In this document: positions 50,471 to 64,000 of the stretch, in pieces
Position numbering within the stretch: the stretch's first letter is position 1
How the letters are laid out: every line of letters starts with the position of its first letter
DNA from: Selaginella moellendorffii
Lineage: Eukaryota > Streptophyta > Lycopodiopsida > Selaginellales > Selaginellaceae
Direction of reading: 5' to 3'
Assembly (NCBI RefSeq): GCF_000143415.4
Contig: NW_003314272.1
Location: 2,505,728-2,569,727 of the forward strand
DNA: 64,000 nucleotides
Position numbers and translations under genes: made by a program
Notes under the pieces: generated by a model
Database searches by the model: none
What the model saw: the letters and a program-made list of their open reading frames with translations, nothing else
Told to the model about the DNA's origin: nothing

Positions 50471-50861
50471 TGTACTTGCGCTCTGTATGCATCTACAATA
50501 TATGTCGAGGTCGGCTCTACATATGCCACTGTCCCGGCTGCAAAAGTTGACTTCACACTGCTGTCACTTGATACATCCCCGGAATTTATAAAACTCGAGA
50601 ATATCCTGTTGACAGCCTGCTAATGTCAAAATAATTCGGTACTTAACGTGGCTGAGAGGGAGTTGGCCCCGGCAGATTCTCCAGAAAACCAATAACAATC
50701 CCCGAGGCGCACGGGCAACAGTATCCTGATGGAGCCAGCAGCTGAAAAATACTCGCATTCTCTCCGCCGGGCATCTCGGGAGTTGTCCGTCCGTCCTCGG
50801 ACACTGCCAGGGGAGATGCATCACGAGAGAATACCAAGCAGTCTCCCCTCAAAGGAGCGAG
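50471..50861. other. Upstream region of the GRAS gene
   Basis: 391 bp between the GRAS start and the stop of the next minus-strand gene. It must hold the GRAS promoter; no specific element stands out. Confidence 0.4.
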
Positions 50862-53097
50862 TCAATTGCTCAGTTCCAACGCGCAGACACACTCGACGTG
50901 TGGCGTATGGGGAAACATATCTATAGGCTGGACGCTTAGAAGCCGGTAGCCACCAGCTAAATCGGAGCCATCCTGCAGAAGCGGAACAATAAGCGGAGAT
51001 AGTTCTCACGGCATCTTGTACCTTGGAGTGACATAGCACGTCAAGGTCCCGAGCACATGTTGCCGGATTGCAGGAAACATACACTACTCTTGCAGCGCCG
51101 GACTTCAGGATGAATTGTAGTAACTTCGGATGCATGCCAGGTCGATTCGGATCTGCGGAGAAATGTATCTCTTTTCATCAGGAACATTCCAAACAGCACT
51201 ACAATGAGAAAAAACCCAACCAGCAATAATGATATCGGGCCGAGGAAAATTTGCTCCGAATCCGGAAGTAAGTTTGTTCAGGTCTCCCTGAATAAATGTC
51301 GCGTTTAAAATGTTGTTTCTGTTCGCATTGCGCCGGGCGTTCGCAACAGCCTCCTGCACAAGTTCGTAGCCATAAACATGGTTGACCCTACACATGGAGG
51401 TTGATTCAACAAAAAACAGCCACAGTTTATATCTTACTTATTTGCCATTGAGAGGCCAATAGTGCCCGTGCCGCAAAACAAGTCCAGCATATTCATTTCG
51501 CTAGAGGCCTCCGTCAAGTTGCATGCTTTTTCCACAACTTCATATAGAACTTCTGCCTACAGAAGAATATTGAGTTAGATTGCGCAACAAAATCTAAGAC
51601 TAGATTTTACCTGTGATGTGTTCGTCTGAAAAAAAGAGTTGGCAGAAATCTCAAAAACGAGGCCACGCAAACGTTCCGTAATGGCTGGAGCTCCATACAG
51701 AAGATACTGTTTTTCACCAACCCCTGTGTTGGCCATTGAGGATGTCACATTATTAACAATGCTAGTCTGCAAGTTGGACATCAGGAACAAAATATAAAAG
51801 CATGTAAAAGAAATGTACCCACCACTTCAGAGTAAGTTACAAGCTTCTCTATCAATGGTTTTATCACACGGGGATGGTGCACCGAAGTTACGATATTAAC
51901 CATCACTTGCAGCTTCCCTGTGTGTTCGTCACTAGGTGAAAACGTATTAGGCAAGACCGAGAGGTATCACTCACAGACTTACTGGCCGGATCTCAGTGTG
52001 AGATGACGAAGAAACCCGCTATGCGTCTTTGTATCATATGCTGAAAGATCATTCCGATGAGTTTCGCAAAACGTATGCACGTCTAAGAGTATCTTGAGAA
52101 GAAAAAAAAGGAAAAAGCGATAAGAAAGTAGAACAGCATCTTGGCAGTCCCGCTCACCTGGTTCGCAACGTCATGTTGCAGAAGGCATTCTCTAATGTCC
52201 AGGATTTTGTCGTAGCTCCCAGGTACGTGGAGCCCAAGCGCAAAGTCCTCCTTAATATCTGGTGACTGGTTCTTCACAAACTCGTTGGGTGGCAGCCATC
52301 GAGTTCCAAATGAGAACTCCATCTAAGGGAAGTGCACGTCAGAACTCTTGAATGGAAACAACCGGGACTGCGTACCTGTGTCAGGAAAACGTTCAGCGTT
52401 TTAAGCCTCTATGCTAGAGGAGAATTTCACCTTGTTCCTGTAGTGGTACTGATTTGCACAAGGCAAAATCGGTTTCAAGTAGCTGCCACTGCCCGACTCC
52501 TCACTCCTCCCAAACCTCCCGACTCGTGAAATGAGCTGATGGACTTGGTCTTCCTTTGCAGCAAGCTGGGCCTCATAAGATAAGTTTTGTGTTCTACAGC
52601 CACCGCAGCTTTCAGCGTACTTGCACGGTGGAGTTACTGCATTGTCGTGTGTGACGATCGTCCGCAATTTTAGAGCCTAGAAAACAAAACCATCCAGCGT
52701 AAGACGATCCCACATTGCCAGAGAATTTTTCTTCTTTCTCTTATACCTCTGCATAGCTTCCCTTTCGCTTGGTGATGCGCGCTATCAAGCGTTCTCCCGG
52801 CAATGCCCTATCACACATGACCACATACCCGGTTTCCAAAACTTTGCACACGCCCTGTCCCTTGAATGCCAGGCTCTCGCAGACGAGCTCCAGCTCCTGG
52901 CCTCGCTTGGGGAAGAACGGTACCTTCTTAGCCGGCTGTTCCTCAGATTCCGCTGCTACTGCTGCCCGATTTGCCTCGGATGAATCCTCTATCTGGAGCA
53001 GCGTCGCCGACGAGAAAGCACAAGAATGCGAGATTTCGCGCATTCGAGGGCGTGGCCAAGAGAATGGGAATGCGCGCCATGGCGCCGCGACGACCAT
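50862..53097 (-). CDS. RNA m5U methyltransferase, TrmA/RlmD family
   Basis: S-adenosylmethionine-dependent uracil-C5 methyltransferase for tRNA or rRNA, probably organellar. Ten exons: 53097-52747, 52676-52431, 52322-52158, 52092-51983, 51931-51823, 51766-51611, 51556-51438, 51387-51221, 51152-51022 and 50972-50862, 555 codons (554 aa). I use the ATG at 53097; further upstream the frame has no ATG. The first 30-40 residues are Arg/Ser-rich like a transit peptide. A TRAM-like region (ELVCESLAFKGQGVCKV) precedes the iron-sulfur cysteines Cys135, Cys141 and Cys144 (CKYAESCGGC). SAM motif: MLDLFCGTGTIGLSMANK. Catalytic cysteine: YVSCNPATCARDL. C-terminus: RLLSVQPIDMFPHTPHVECV. All key residues are present. 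Confidence 0.92.
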
Positions 53098-53237
53098 CTC
53101 TCCCAAAACCCTTGGAAAATATTTCGAGCTTTGAATCTCAACGGTTGCGATGTGTACAAGAGACCTGGACGGCTGAGATTTGCTCCCGGTAGCCAAAGGC
53201 GAAGAAATGGCCTTTGCTCTGTGTGGAATTTCTAGGT

Positions 53238-53701
53238 TATGGCAGCGGCGTCACGAGCGCTATCTCCAGGTACGCGCTCGATCCGGGCACTCGCTTTTGT
53301 GTGGAATTTCCTCGCGCTGCGTGGATCTCCCAGCAATTGGGGCCGAAAGGCCGCCAATGCGAGTGATCTTGCCTCGCTTCGCGTTTTCTCGCTGGATCTG
53401 GCGAAGTCTCCTCTCTCACACACATTCTTGTGGGATGATCTCGTGCAGAAGAACAGAAGGTATTGGAACTGACGCAGCTCGCGGGCCTGGAAATTCGAGA
53501 GGACGTCTTTCTCACGGTACTGTCTCGAGCATTGCGATTTTTTTAGGGTATGGAAGCTTATAGATTGGAATGCAGCTGTGGGAGCTAATGCAGCTAGAAG
53601 CGTCACCTGTGTTGATACTCCAGCTTCTCAAGGAATTGGTTGGCACTGGTAGCGGGCTCGATGGATCCACAAACTCCGAGGCAAGTAGGAGCAGGAACTG
53701 A
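53238..53701 (+). CDS. Small MOZART2-like (MZT2) protein
   Basis: A tiny three-exon gene: 53238-53268, 53449-53516 and 53576-53701, 75 codons (74 aa), with GT-AG borders and consistent phase. The start is ATGGCAGCGGCG at 53238, 140 bp from the divergent methyltransferase start. The core LSPEEQKVLELTQLAG, then DVFLTLWELMQL, then SPVLILQLLKELV lines up with the animal MZT2 core (EE-LYELAQ-AGG, DVFK-L-DLL-L, P-AVFQ-LK). MZT2 proteins bind the gamma-tubulin ring complex and organise spindles. The tail is Ser/Asn-rich. The match is by memory of the family pattern, so the name is tentative; the spliced frame itself is convincing. Stop is 61 bp before AP-1 mu. Confidence 0.68.
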
Positions 53702-53762
53702 TAGAGGAAAATCATAGGGACATAGTCGAGGAGGAAGAGAGCAAGAGATTAAACAGGAGGCG

Positions 53763-55674
53763 ATGGCGGGTGCTGCCTCAGCACTCTTTCTTTTAGATAT
53801 GAAGGGTCGGGTTTTAGTATGGAGAGACTATCGCGGAGATGTATCAGCAGCGCAGGCTGAACGCTTTTTTGCCAAGATACAAGAAGGAGAGGTACGTCCA
53901 GATTCTATTTTGTTGTTTGGTTGCTCTAGGATGTGCTCTTTTTTTTCTAGAGTGATTCAAGCTCCCAAGATCCTGTTGTTTTCGACGATGGAGTGACTTA
54001 TCTTTTCGTCCAGCACAACAACGTGTACGTAATGACGGCATCCAGACAAAATTGCAATGCTGCGAGTCTCCTTTTGTTTCTGCATCGAGTTATCGATGTA
54101 AAGTATCCTCATACTCTTTGGAGCTCTTAAGTTACGAGTGCTGGTTGAAATCGATATTAACCTGTGTTCTTTGTTTCTGTTTCAGGTTTTTAAGCATTAC
54201 TTTGAAGAGCTGGAGGAAGAGTCGTTGAGAGATAATTTTGTTGTAGTGGTAAATTTGTTTTTTCTCCGTGACTCTCCGGTGTTTGTTCTGTTTTCTCATA
54301 TTTTTCTAATTGCATTTGCAGTACGAACTTTTGGACGAGATGATGGACTTCGGATATCCTCAGTTCACGGAAGCAAATATTTTGAGCGAGTTCATCAAAA
54401 CAGATGCCTACAAGATTGAAATCACTCAACGTCCTCCCATGGCAGTGACAAATGCAGTATCCTGGCGTAGTGAAGGCATTCGCTACAAAAAGAACGAGGT
54501 ACAAAAACTACGGTTTTAATTGTCTCGCTTTTATCGTGGATTGCAGGTTTTTCTCGATGTTGTCGAAAGCGTCAACATTCTTGTTAATAGCAACGGTCAG
54601 CTGGTTCGCTCAGATGTTGTCGGTGCTTTGAAAATGCGAACATACTTGACGTATGTTTTTTTTTTTTTTTTTTTTTTTTTGCCTTTGATTCTTGCAGTTC
54701 TAAGCGGATAATCTTTTGTTTTCAGGGGTATGCCGGAATGCAAGCTCGGTCTCAACGACAGGGTTCTTCTAGAGGCACAAGGGCGCTCGACCAAGGGCAA
54801 AGCCATCGACTTGGATGATATCAAATTTCACCAGTAAGTCATTACACCTATTGTGCTACATTGCAGTCACCACGTTTTTGAGAATAGGTGTGTTCGGCTG
54901 GCTCGCTTCGAGAACGACAGGACAATATCCTTCATTCCTCCGGATGGTGCTTTTGATCTCATGACATATAGGCTAAGTACACAGGTTGTTACACGCCCTC
55001 GATGTTTGAGTTGATTTTCTGACCATTCCTTTGATCAGGTGAGACCTTTGATATGGGTGGAAGCTCAGGTCGAGAGACATTCTCGGAGTCGCGTGGAGTA
55101 CGCAGTGAAAGCCCGCAGCCAGTTCAAAGAACGCAGGTATTTGAATAGTTCGCATTTCCAGTCTCATATGTTTTCTCTACTCTTTGCAGCACGGCAACCA
55201 ATGTCGAAATTGAGCTGCCGCTTCCTGCAGATGCCACCACACCCAACGTGAGAACATCCATGGGCTCATCAGTCTATGCTCCCGAGAAAGAAGCCTTGGT
55301 ATGGAAGATCAAGTCATTCCCCGGCGGCAAGGTACTTCAATCGCTTCTTCTTTCAAACTCTCACGACTTTTTCGCTCAGGAGTACATGTTGAGAGCTCAA
55401 TTTGGCCTGCCAAGCATTGTGAGTGAGGAGAGTGTGCCAGAGAAGCGTGCGCCAATTCGAGTAAAGTTTGAGATACCTTACTTCACTGTTTCAGGAATCC
55501 AGGTGAGTTCTTCGAGCTAAAAGCTCCAAGGTTTTCGTTTGAGTTTGCGTTTGTTTCGCTTGCTTCCAGGTTCGCTATTTGAAGATCATAGAGAAGAGTG
55601 GCTACCAAGCATTGCCATGGGTGCGTTACATCACAACAGCGGGCGAGTACGAGCTAAGAATGATCCAATACTAG
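53763..55674 (+). CDS. AP1M: AP-1 adaptor complex medium (mu) subunit
   Basis: Medium chain of the clathrin adaptor AP-1, which selects tyrosine-motif cargo at the trans-Golgi network. Eleven exons: 53763-53891, 53951-54097, 54186-54248, 54322-54498, 54547-54650, 54726-54833, 54888-54984, 55039-55136, 55190-55331, 55380-55502 and 55570-55674, total 431 codons (430 aa, family-typical). Longin-like N-terminal domain with ALFLLDMKGRVLVWRDYRGD; linker SWRSEGIRYKKNEVFLDVVE; mu-homology domain with PECKLGLNDRVLLE and ISFIPPDGAFDLMTYRLSTQ; C-terminus YITTAGEYELR. YRGDV near residue 25 and the linker separate AP-1 from AP-2 mu. Intron 5 contains a T-run of about 25. Confidence 0.95.
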
Positions 55675-55790
55675 ACCTTCGTCTAGTTGTGGTCCTTTTT
55701 TCTGTCAAATAAGTTTTTGGGTTTTCCCGCCAAAATTTGAGTGCCTAGGTTTAGGGTTTTTGAGCTGGGGCATGGCGCGATAGCTACGCC

Positions 55791-59123
<3,333 letters not shown>

Positions 59124-59256
59124 AACAATGTAACATATCAAAACGAAAAATGTAAAACTAGTTAACTTAAGATTCAAACTAAAACCTTTATAACTCTTTT
59201 GTAACTGAAACCATAGGGTTAGGGTTTTCCCTTTAGGGCTTCTTGTCAACTCGAGA

Positions 59257-59808
59257 ATGTCGGCATTCAAGAACTTCTTGAACAGCCCAGTCGGTCCCAA
59301 GACGACGCATTTTTGGGGCCCCGTTGCCAATTGGGGATTCGTCGTTGCTGTGAGATCGATTCTTTTGCGAAATTTTAGCTCTAATCGATGTTTCTTGTGA
59401 ATTTCTTGCTCGCAGGGGCTTGTGGATCTCAACAAGCCGCCGGACATGATGTCGAGCAACATGACGAGTGGTACATTCTCTTGGGAAATCATTTGAAACT
59501 AAGCGCATTTTTTCTAGTGTATGAATTCTTCTTCTTCTTCCTATCGATTTTCCTCTTTAAATCGTTTTATCTTTTTTCTTACAGTGATGTGTATCTACTC
59601 GATCTTGTTTATGAGATTTGCGTGGATGGTCCAGCCTCGGAACTATTTGCTCTTCTCGTGCCATGCCGCCAACGAGTCGGTCCAGCTCTATCACTTGGCG
59701 AGGATCTACAATCACCACCAGTTAAGTTTCTCGCTTAGTTTTCTCGCTGGTTCCAACGTACGATCTTCGTTCTTGGGCAGATCGAAAGGCTCTGCTGCGA
59801 AGAGCTGA
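59257..59808 (+). CDS. MPC1: Mitochondrial pyruvate carrier 1
   Basis: Small inner-membrane protein that forms the pyruvate carrier with an MPC2-type partner. Four exons: 59257-59349, 59416-59470, 59585-59720 and 59781-59808, 104 codons (103 aa). The highly conserved block FLNSPVGPKTTHFWGPVANW continues as GFVVAGLVDLNKPPDM, and the second helix reads YSILFMRFAWMVQPRNYLLF followed by SCHAANESVQLYHLARI. The C-terminal tail (NHHQSKGSAAKS) is shorter than in flowering plants. The telo-box TTAGGGTTT at 59219-59227 sits 29 bp before the ATG. Confidence 0.94.
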
Positions 59809-60280
59809 TGGAAGAGATGGAAGTTTTCATATACTATACTATACTCTCATCTTCGTGGGAAGTTTTGGATCTACTGCTATTGCAATCTCTTTTTCCTAAC
59901 TATTACATCAACAAAATTATTAGAAGCATTCTTTCAAGTTTTCCTTCTGTACATGGAAGGCAATCCATTAGATGGATAAAATTCAGGTTAAACTTACTTG
60001 AAACATTCAGGCATTCAAGATCTCTTGAAACATACAGTAGTGAAGGCAGTAGCTTCTCAAACATCTAAGAAGTTTGTTCAAAGTAGTTAAAAGTACAAAT
60101 TAAGCTAGCATTCAAGTGATTTCACCTTTTTATTTATGTGGATTTAATGTGATCTTTGGAATGTTCCCTTGGGACAGAGGCCCAAGATCTAACTAATTAG
60201 GTCTTATGTAAATCTGGTAGACCAACTCATTAAAGGAACATGTTTGTGAGAGGCAAAATGGGTGTTACACTGTTTCTGAG
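59809..60280. other. Downstream region of MPC1, nothing recognised
   Basis: AT-rich sequence, presumably the MPC1 3' UTR and spacer. No coding or structural signal that I can support. Confidence 0.4.
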
Positions 60281-60289
60281 ATACCATGC

Positions 60290-60585
60290 ATGTGGAACTT
60301 CTGACAAAATTACCACTTGCTATAGAACATGAAATTGGGTATATAGAGGGAGTGAAGGTAGTGGCATATTGGTTGGACAAAAGGGAATTACAGGAATTCA
60401 AGTGGCAGTTTGATGAGTTAGTCAATAAGGGGTATATCATGAGGTTTTAGTGTTCGTAAAGAAGAAAGACAAGTAGATATGCATGTACATAAATTATCAA
60501 TTGCTGAACAAATACACAAAAGAAGAACAAGTACATATTACCAACAATTAAGGACTTCTTGATAAGTTGGAAAAAGTAAAATAGT
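60290..60585 (+). pseudogene. Gypsy-type reverse transcriptase fragment
   Basis: Plus-strand frames with stops read EHEIGYIEGVKVVAYWLDKR, ELQEFKWQFDELVNKGYI, VFVKKKDK then YINYQLLNKYTKEE. These correspond to the HxIDLxPGAxPVxxxPYRL, ELxxQLxELLxKGxI, VLFVKKKDGS and CIDYRxLNKxT blocks at the start of Ty3/gypsy RT. Isolated and non-functional; no LTRs seen nearby. Confidence 0.75.
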
Positions 60586-60589
60586 TTTC

Positions 60590-60630
60590 CCAACATGGTC
60601 AAGTTACCATGTTGGGATCATGGTAACTTG
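60590..60630. other. Two overlapping, mutually exclusive perfect hairpins
   Basis: Arm set one: CCCAACATGGT (60590-60600) pairs with ACCATGTTGGG (60606-60616). Arm set two: CAAGTTACCATG (60600-60611) pairs with CATGGTAACTTG (60619-60630). The shared middle segment can pair either way but not both. Confidence 0.7.
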
Positions 60631-60869
60631 AAAAGATGTTGATTGTTAGAGACATGAAATACATTTAACTTGATCCATGCGATATAATTTGTGGACAATG
60701 GTGATGCCATTGCTCAACTTGGAGCCGATGTGCTCCACACCAGTAAGTTGCCAATGTCCTTCTGTTAGGAAGTCCCACCTGTTCCATTTCCACCACCCCA
60801 TCCTAGTCATTTTGTCCGAGCCGCTACACTGTATTGGACAATGCATCTTTCGGCAGTCTCTGCCTCGTT

Positions 60870-61090
60870 TTCCATTCTTGCTCCTCTTCCGCGCCACTGG
60901 CTGCTTCTTGCCAGGCGAGCGAGCCTTCTTCACTTTCGAGTCCTTGGCTGGCCTAACATATCACCTCGCTGGGGCTCCCATCCGCTGATTCCTTGAGAGC
61001 GCTCTTCAGCGCATAAAGCTTTGAGGTTGCTGAAGTAGAGCATGGCCACCTTGACCATGCCTCACTCGTTGAACTTCCAAAAATTTTATG
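60870..61090 (-). pseudogene. Dispersed fragment of the intronless PPR gene
   Basis: On the minus strand this region repeats discontinuous parts of the PPR gene at 45812-48013: the GTCAAGGTGGCCATGCTCTA stretch (PPR positions near 47375-47395), then the region of GAGCGCTCTCAAGGA and GCGGATGGGAGCCC (near 47708-47740), then AGGCTCGCTCGCC and GGCAAGAAGCAGCCAGTGGC (near 47815-47850, KKARSPGKKQPVA). The intervening parts are deleted and the frame is lost. Confidence 0.75.
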
Positions 61091-61094
61091 GCTT

Positions 61095-61730
61095 TTGTCA
61101 TTTCAAGCTGCCAGAGTTTTATCTTGGCCATCAAAAAGGCAATTAAGTTATACCCTTTGATTACTATAGTTCAATTCTATTCCTTTATTACTTACTTTTG
61201 GCCTCACATGTTTTTTTCAGTTAAGAAATCTAAAACATTTCTATGAACACCATCATCTTTCGCAGCTTGGATTCTTGTAACAATTTCAAAATTTTATACT
61301 TGTTCTAAAGAGATCATACTTGGCCTCTCTATGAGATTGTTCTTCGGCATATTTTCCAGCAATCGATTCAGAACAAAGTCTTGCTATTCTCTTGTTGATC
61401 ATAGTGGAATACAGCCTTAAGCTATGGATTCTTGAGTTCCTGCCGTCCTAACCCCTGTCCAAAATGACACCGCTCATGCTGGATTTGGAGATGCTCTTCC
61501 CATTGAACGCAATGATGAACTTTGAGCACTTACTGGACAAGGTATTTTGGAGGCCAGGCGGTGGCACTCATTCGTTGCAACTCAAGTCAAAAAGCTGTCT
61601 AGTAAGTGCATACTCTTGGCATGCTGGCACGACAAATCCATGTTATCACCTATAGTTGGGAAGAGCTCTAACCCATATATTCTTAAATTGTTCTTTTGAA
61701 AATTGCGTATGCTACAATATATGCAGTAAG
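61095..61730. other. Spacer between pseudogenes, nothing recognised
   Basis: Moderately AT-rich, with a short open frame at 61464-61655 that matches no family I know. Confidence 0.35.
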
Positions 61731-61734
61731 CCTC

Positions 61735-63090
61735 TCATAAAAATATTTTGGCCATTTTAAACCATAACTCTTTGTGTTCCTGATCATAATATGTACCCAT
61801 AGCATCGCCTATTTCATCAGCGCTGGCTCCCAGGGCCCTCTGTATTTTGGGAGATTTTATCAACTTCTCACGAGCTGGACATCTCTTCTTAGTCGCATCT
61901 GATGCAATAAAAATGCCTCTCTTGATCCAGATTGTATCAAGATTTGGGTGACTATTTAGAGACACCGTGCCTACAGAAACAGCTTTAGTAAATACTTCCA
62001 CTAAGCAAAGATAATTCATGTCACTCACATTCTTGTGACGTTTTGCAATCAATGTCTAGAGCCAAGTGATCCTCAAATATCAGCTGCGCAAAACAACACA
62101 CAAGAAAAAAGGAAACAAATAGAAACACATTCCAACGAAAAAAACAAAGAGAGTGTGCGTACGTGAACAATGTAGACGATCATGGCCGAACGGCACAATG
62201 TTTCTCATTTGTTTATGGCCGTCGTCAAAGTAATGCTCCGGAACTCTGCTAGACTAAGATCAGCCCTCTCCATGCCAGCTCCCTTATTTCTCCCAGCTTG
62301 GATTGCGAGCAAGGGACCCCATCCGGCTCCCACTGCGAGTTCCTGCACAGCTGCACGAAATGGCCGCTAAAATCCTTGCCGAAAACGGCAGCGGCGGCAC
62401 GGTAGAGCTGGCGCTCGTCGCTGCTTCCCACTGGCACCGACTGTGCGTGCTCCACGATCGAGTTGCCCGTCGAGCACAGAATCTGGAGCTCGGCATGGTC
62501 CCGCTGCCCCTTCTTCGTCAGTGTCCAAGTGTACATCAGACGGCCAATTTGCAAGCTTGCATCCGTAAAGTCCATAAAGTATGAAACCTCGCGAGACCTG
62601 TACTGGTAAACAAGCGAGCTTCTTCGAACCCAGCGCTCCAGAGGCACAAGAAGGCTTTGGTCCCAGTCGAATGTGTGAGTCACTGCTGCCACCACCTCCT
62701 GCCCAAAAAAAAGAAAAAACAAACAAAACAAAAGAATAACGAGCTAAGGACTTTACCACCAACAGGTGAGGTCGATAGATTGCCACTCTACCATCGGGAG
62801 TTCCTTGAACCAAACGTTATAGACGTTGTCGATGTTCTCCCTGGTTGGCAGAAAGAATTTCTGAAACCTGTATGTGTGCACAGTGTCTAGGAAGCAGAGC
62901 AAGAGTTTGCCCAGGTCCCCCCCGCTGCCAGCTTTTGCTTGAGCTACGAAAGTGTCGAGCCATTCGCGCGGATGCTTGTTTGCCTGGACCTGGAGCTGCA
63001 GCCACGCGAAGAAGAGCACGCGGAGTTGCTCACTCACATCAAACAGGAGAAGGGCATCCAGAAGAGATGAGAAAGTACAAGGAACTCTAG
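61735..63090 (-). pseudogene. Copy C of the unknown gene family
   Basis: Minus-strand counterpart of copy B: about 63060-62765 (VSEQLRVLFFAWLQLQVQAN ... KELPMVEWQSIDLT), 62706-62249 (EVVAAVTHTFDWDQSLLV ... MDFTDASLQIGRLMYTWTLT ... FGKDFSGHFVQLCRN), about 62235-62160 (a frame-shifted VPEHYFDDGHKQM block), about 62090-62050, and 61980-61735 (KRGIFIASDATKKRCPAREK ... RALGASADEIGDAM). It keeps the segment lost near 41818 in copy B but lacks about 8 codons (the VVKAIAAGG part) in the last exon, and has a frame change in the third. The first exon is fused to the DYW pseudogene on its right. Confidence 0.58.
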
Positions 63091-64000
63091 ACATGAGCTC
63101 TGCCGACGATCCTGGAAATGACTTTGATTGCAGCATGGCACTCGGAGCAGACATGTAAGTTCTTGACGATTTGAAGCGGGGTGCAAGGATCAGTTGTCAA
63201 CAAACCAAAAGCTAAAGCAACTCTTTCGCTGTGATAGCCGAAATGCTCCACATTTCTTCCATCGTCTCGACATCCCTCAGCACCTCGTTCATATCAGGTA
63301 CATAGCCAGCTTCTTGCATTTGCCGGTCCAGCCTTTCCAACTCGGCTTTAAGTTTATCAGTTTGTGGGTGCAGCTTGCCGGTCGTGCCAAACTCATGCAA
63401 CCTATTCTTAATCTCGATATAACTTTGTCCTGGGAGCTTCTTCCAACCTCTCTCTTGCATCGCTCGTCAAATTCTCCGGACGTCATCCCACCTCCCAACT
63501 CGGCCATAGATACTGGAGAGGAGCACAAACGCAGCGGTATTCGCCGGATCCAATTCCAGAACTCGATCGGCAACGAGCTCGGCTCTCTCCACGCGGCCGT
63601 GCATCTTGTAACAACCGAGTAGCGTCACCCAGATAACACTCATCCGCTGGAAAGGCATCTCGTCCACCACCTCCTCGGCTTGAGTGACCCATCCAGCCCG
63701 GCCGAGGACGTCAATCAAGCGCACGAAGTGGTCGACCTCGTGGGAAATGCCGTGATCCATCGTCATTGACACGAAGTAACTCCTGGCCAGTTCCACAAGT
63801 CCGGTGTGGCTGCAAGCGTGCAAGATACTGTTAAAGGTAACTCGGTTCATTTCGCACGACTCCATGATCATCTCTTGGAATAATTGCAGGGCGTCGTTGC
63901 TATGCCCGTGCTGGGCATATCCGGTGAGCAGCGTGTTCCAGCATACGAGATCTTTCTTTTTGACTGTGTCGAATGCGATCCTGGCTTCGTGCATTCTCCC
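63091..64000 (-). pseudogene. DYW-class PPR gene, disrupted and truncated (runs off the right edge)
   Basis: Plant organelle RNA-editing factor family. The minus strand from 64000 reads PLS-type PPR repeats (KDLVCWNTLLTGYAQHGHSN, NSILHACSHTGLVELARSYF), then E/E+ domains (WDDVRRI, then GWKKLPGQSYIEIKNRLHEF). An in-frame TGA at 63469-63467 replaces the usual Arg codon in VRRI-R-AMQERG. Further on a 1-base shift near 63250 moves the frame to the DYW deaminase start: [20 protein letters not shown] with the HxE zinc/catalytic motif, and [20 protein letters not shown] with the CxxCH zinc motif. It stops after GRAHV, without the final zinc-binding part or the DYW tripeptide, where copy C begins. Three independent defects argue for a dead gene. 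Confidence 0.85.

Noticed and set aside
53098-53196. Longer N-terminus for the m5U methyltransferase
   Set aside because: It would begin at TTG; the ATG at 53097 gives a normal transit-peptide-like start.
62753-63154. A 133-residue minus-strand frame as a real gene
   Set aside because: Its first third is the DYW relic in the wrong frame and the rest is copy C of the unknown family; it is a chance fusion of two pseudogenes.

Overview
The window is nuclear DNA of a land plant with a compact gene style. Protein genes are split into many small exons by GT-AG introns of roughly 45-75 bp, start codons of neighbouring genes lie 60-230 bp apart, and the gene set is plant-specific (GRAS factor, PPR and DYW-PPR proteins, ACR-type ACT-repeat protein, 2-ODD, plant-type diacylglycerol kinase). 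The very short introns together with abundant LTR retroelements fit a lycophyte such as Selaginella. That taxon is an inference from style, not from a database match.

Left gene block (1-4986): a diacylglycerol kinase (minus strand, C-terminus cut by the window edge) and the SM protein VPS45 (plus) are transcribed divergently from a 233-bp gap. Right gene block (34074-59808): ARPC2, an ACR9/10-like ACT protein, a 2-ODD, Pol III subunit RPC6, an intronless PPR protein, a SHORT-ROOT-like GRAS factor, an m5U RNA methyltransferase, a tiny MOZART2-like gene, AP-1 mu, MCM3 and mitochondrial pyruvate carrier MPC1. These are mostly housekeeping genes for actin nucleation, tRNA/5S transcription, RNA modification, spindle organisation, clathrin sorting, DNA replication and mitochondrial import. 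They share no operon-like pathway, but several start regions carry telo-box motifs.

The middle (about 5-34 kb) is a retroelement island. A minus-strand LTR element (6412-22164, exact 5-bp TSD TATGC) contains a younger plus-strand LTR element (LTRs 12909-14650 and 18727-20451). Neither has any recognisable gag or pol, so both look like large non-autonomous derivatives. The outer element's left LTR contains a 5S rRNA-derived stretch with the pol III internal control region, as in Cassandra elements. To the right lies an old, broken Ty3/gypsy element (about 24.2-30.0 kb, minus strand; gag, RT, integrase remnants) interrupted by a solo LTR (26425-28045, TSD AACA) of the same family as the inner element.

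Pseudogenes and duplications cluster on the right. The ARPC2-3'/ACR9-5' junction is tandemly duplicated, a lineage gene family of unknown function occurs as three decayed copies (about 37.1-37.9, 40.8-42.8 and 61.7-63.1 kb), a piece of the PPR gene is copied near 61 kb, and a DYW-PPR pseudogene runs off the right edge. All gene models were spliced by eye from splice consensus and family conservation; exon ends could be off by a base or two where noted.
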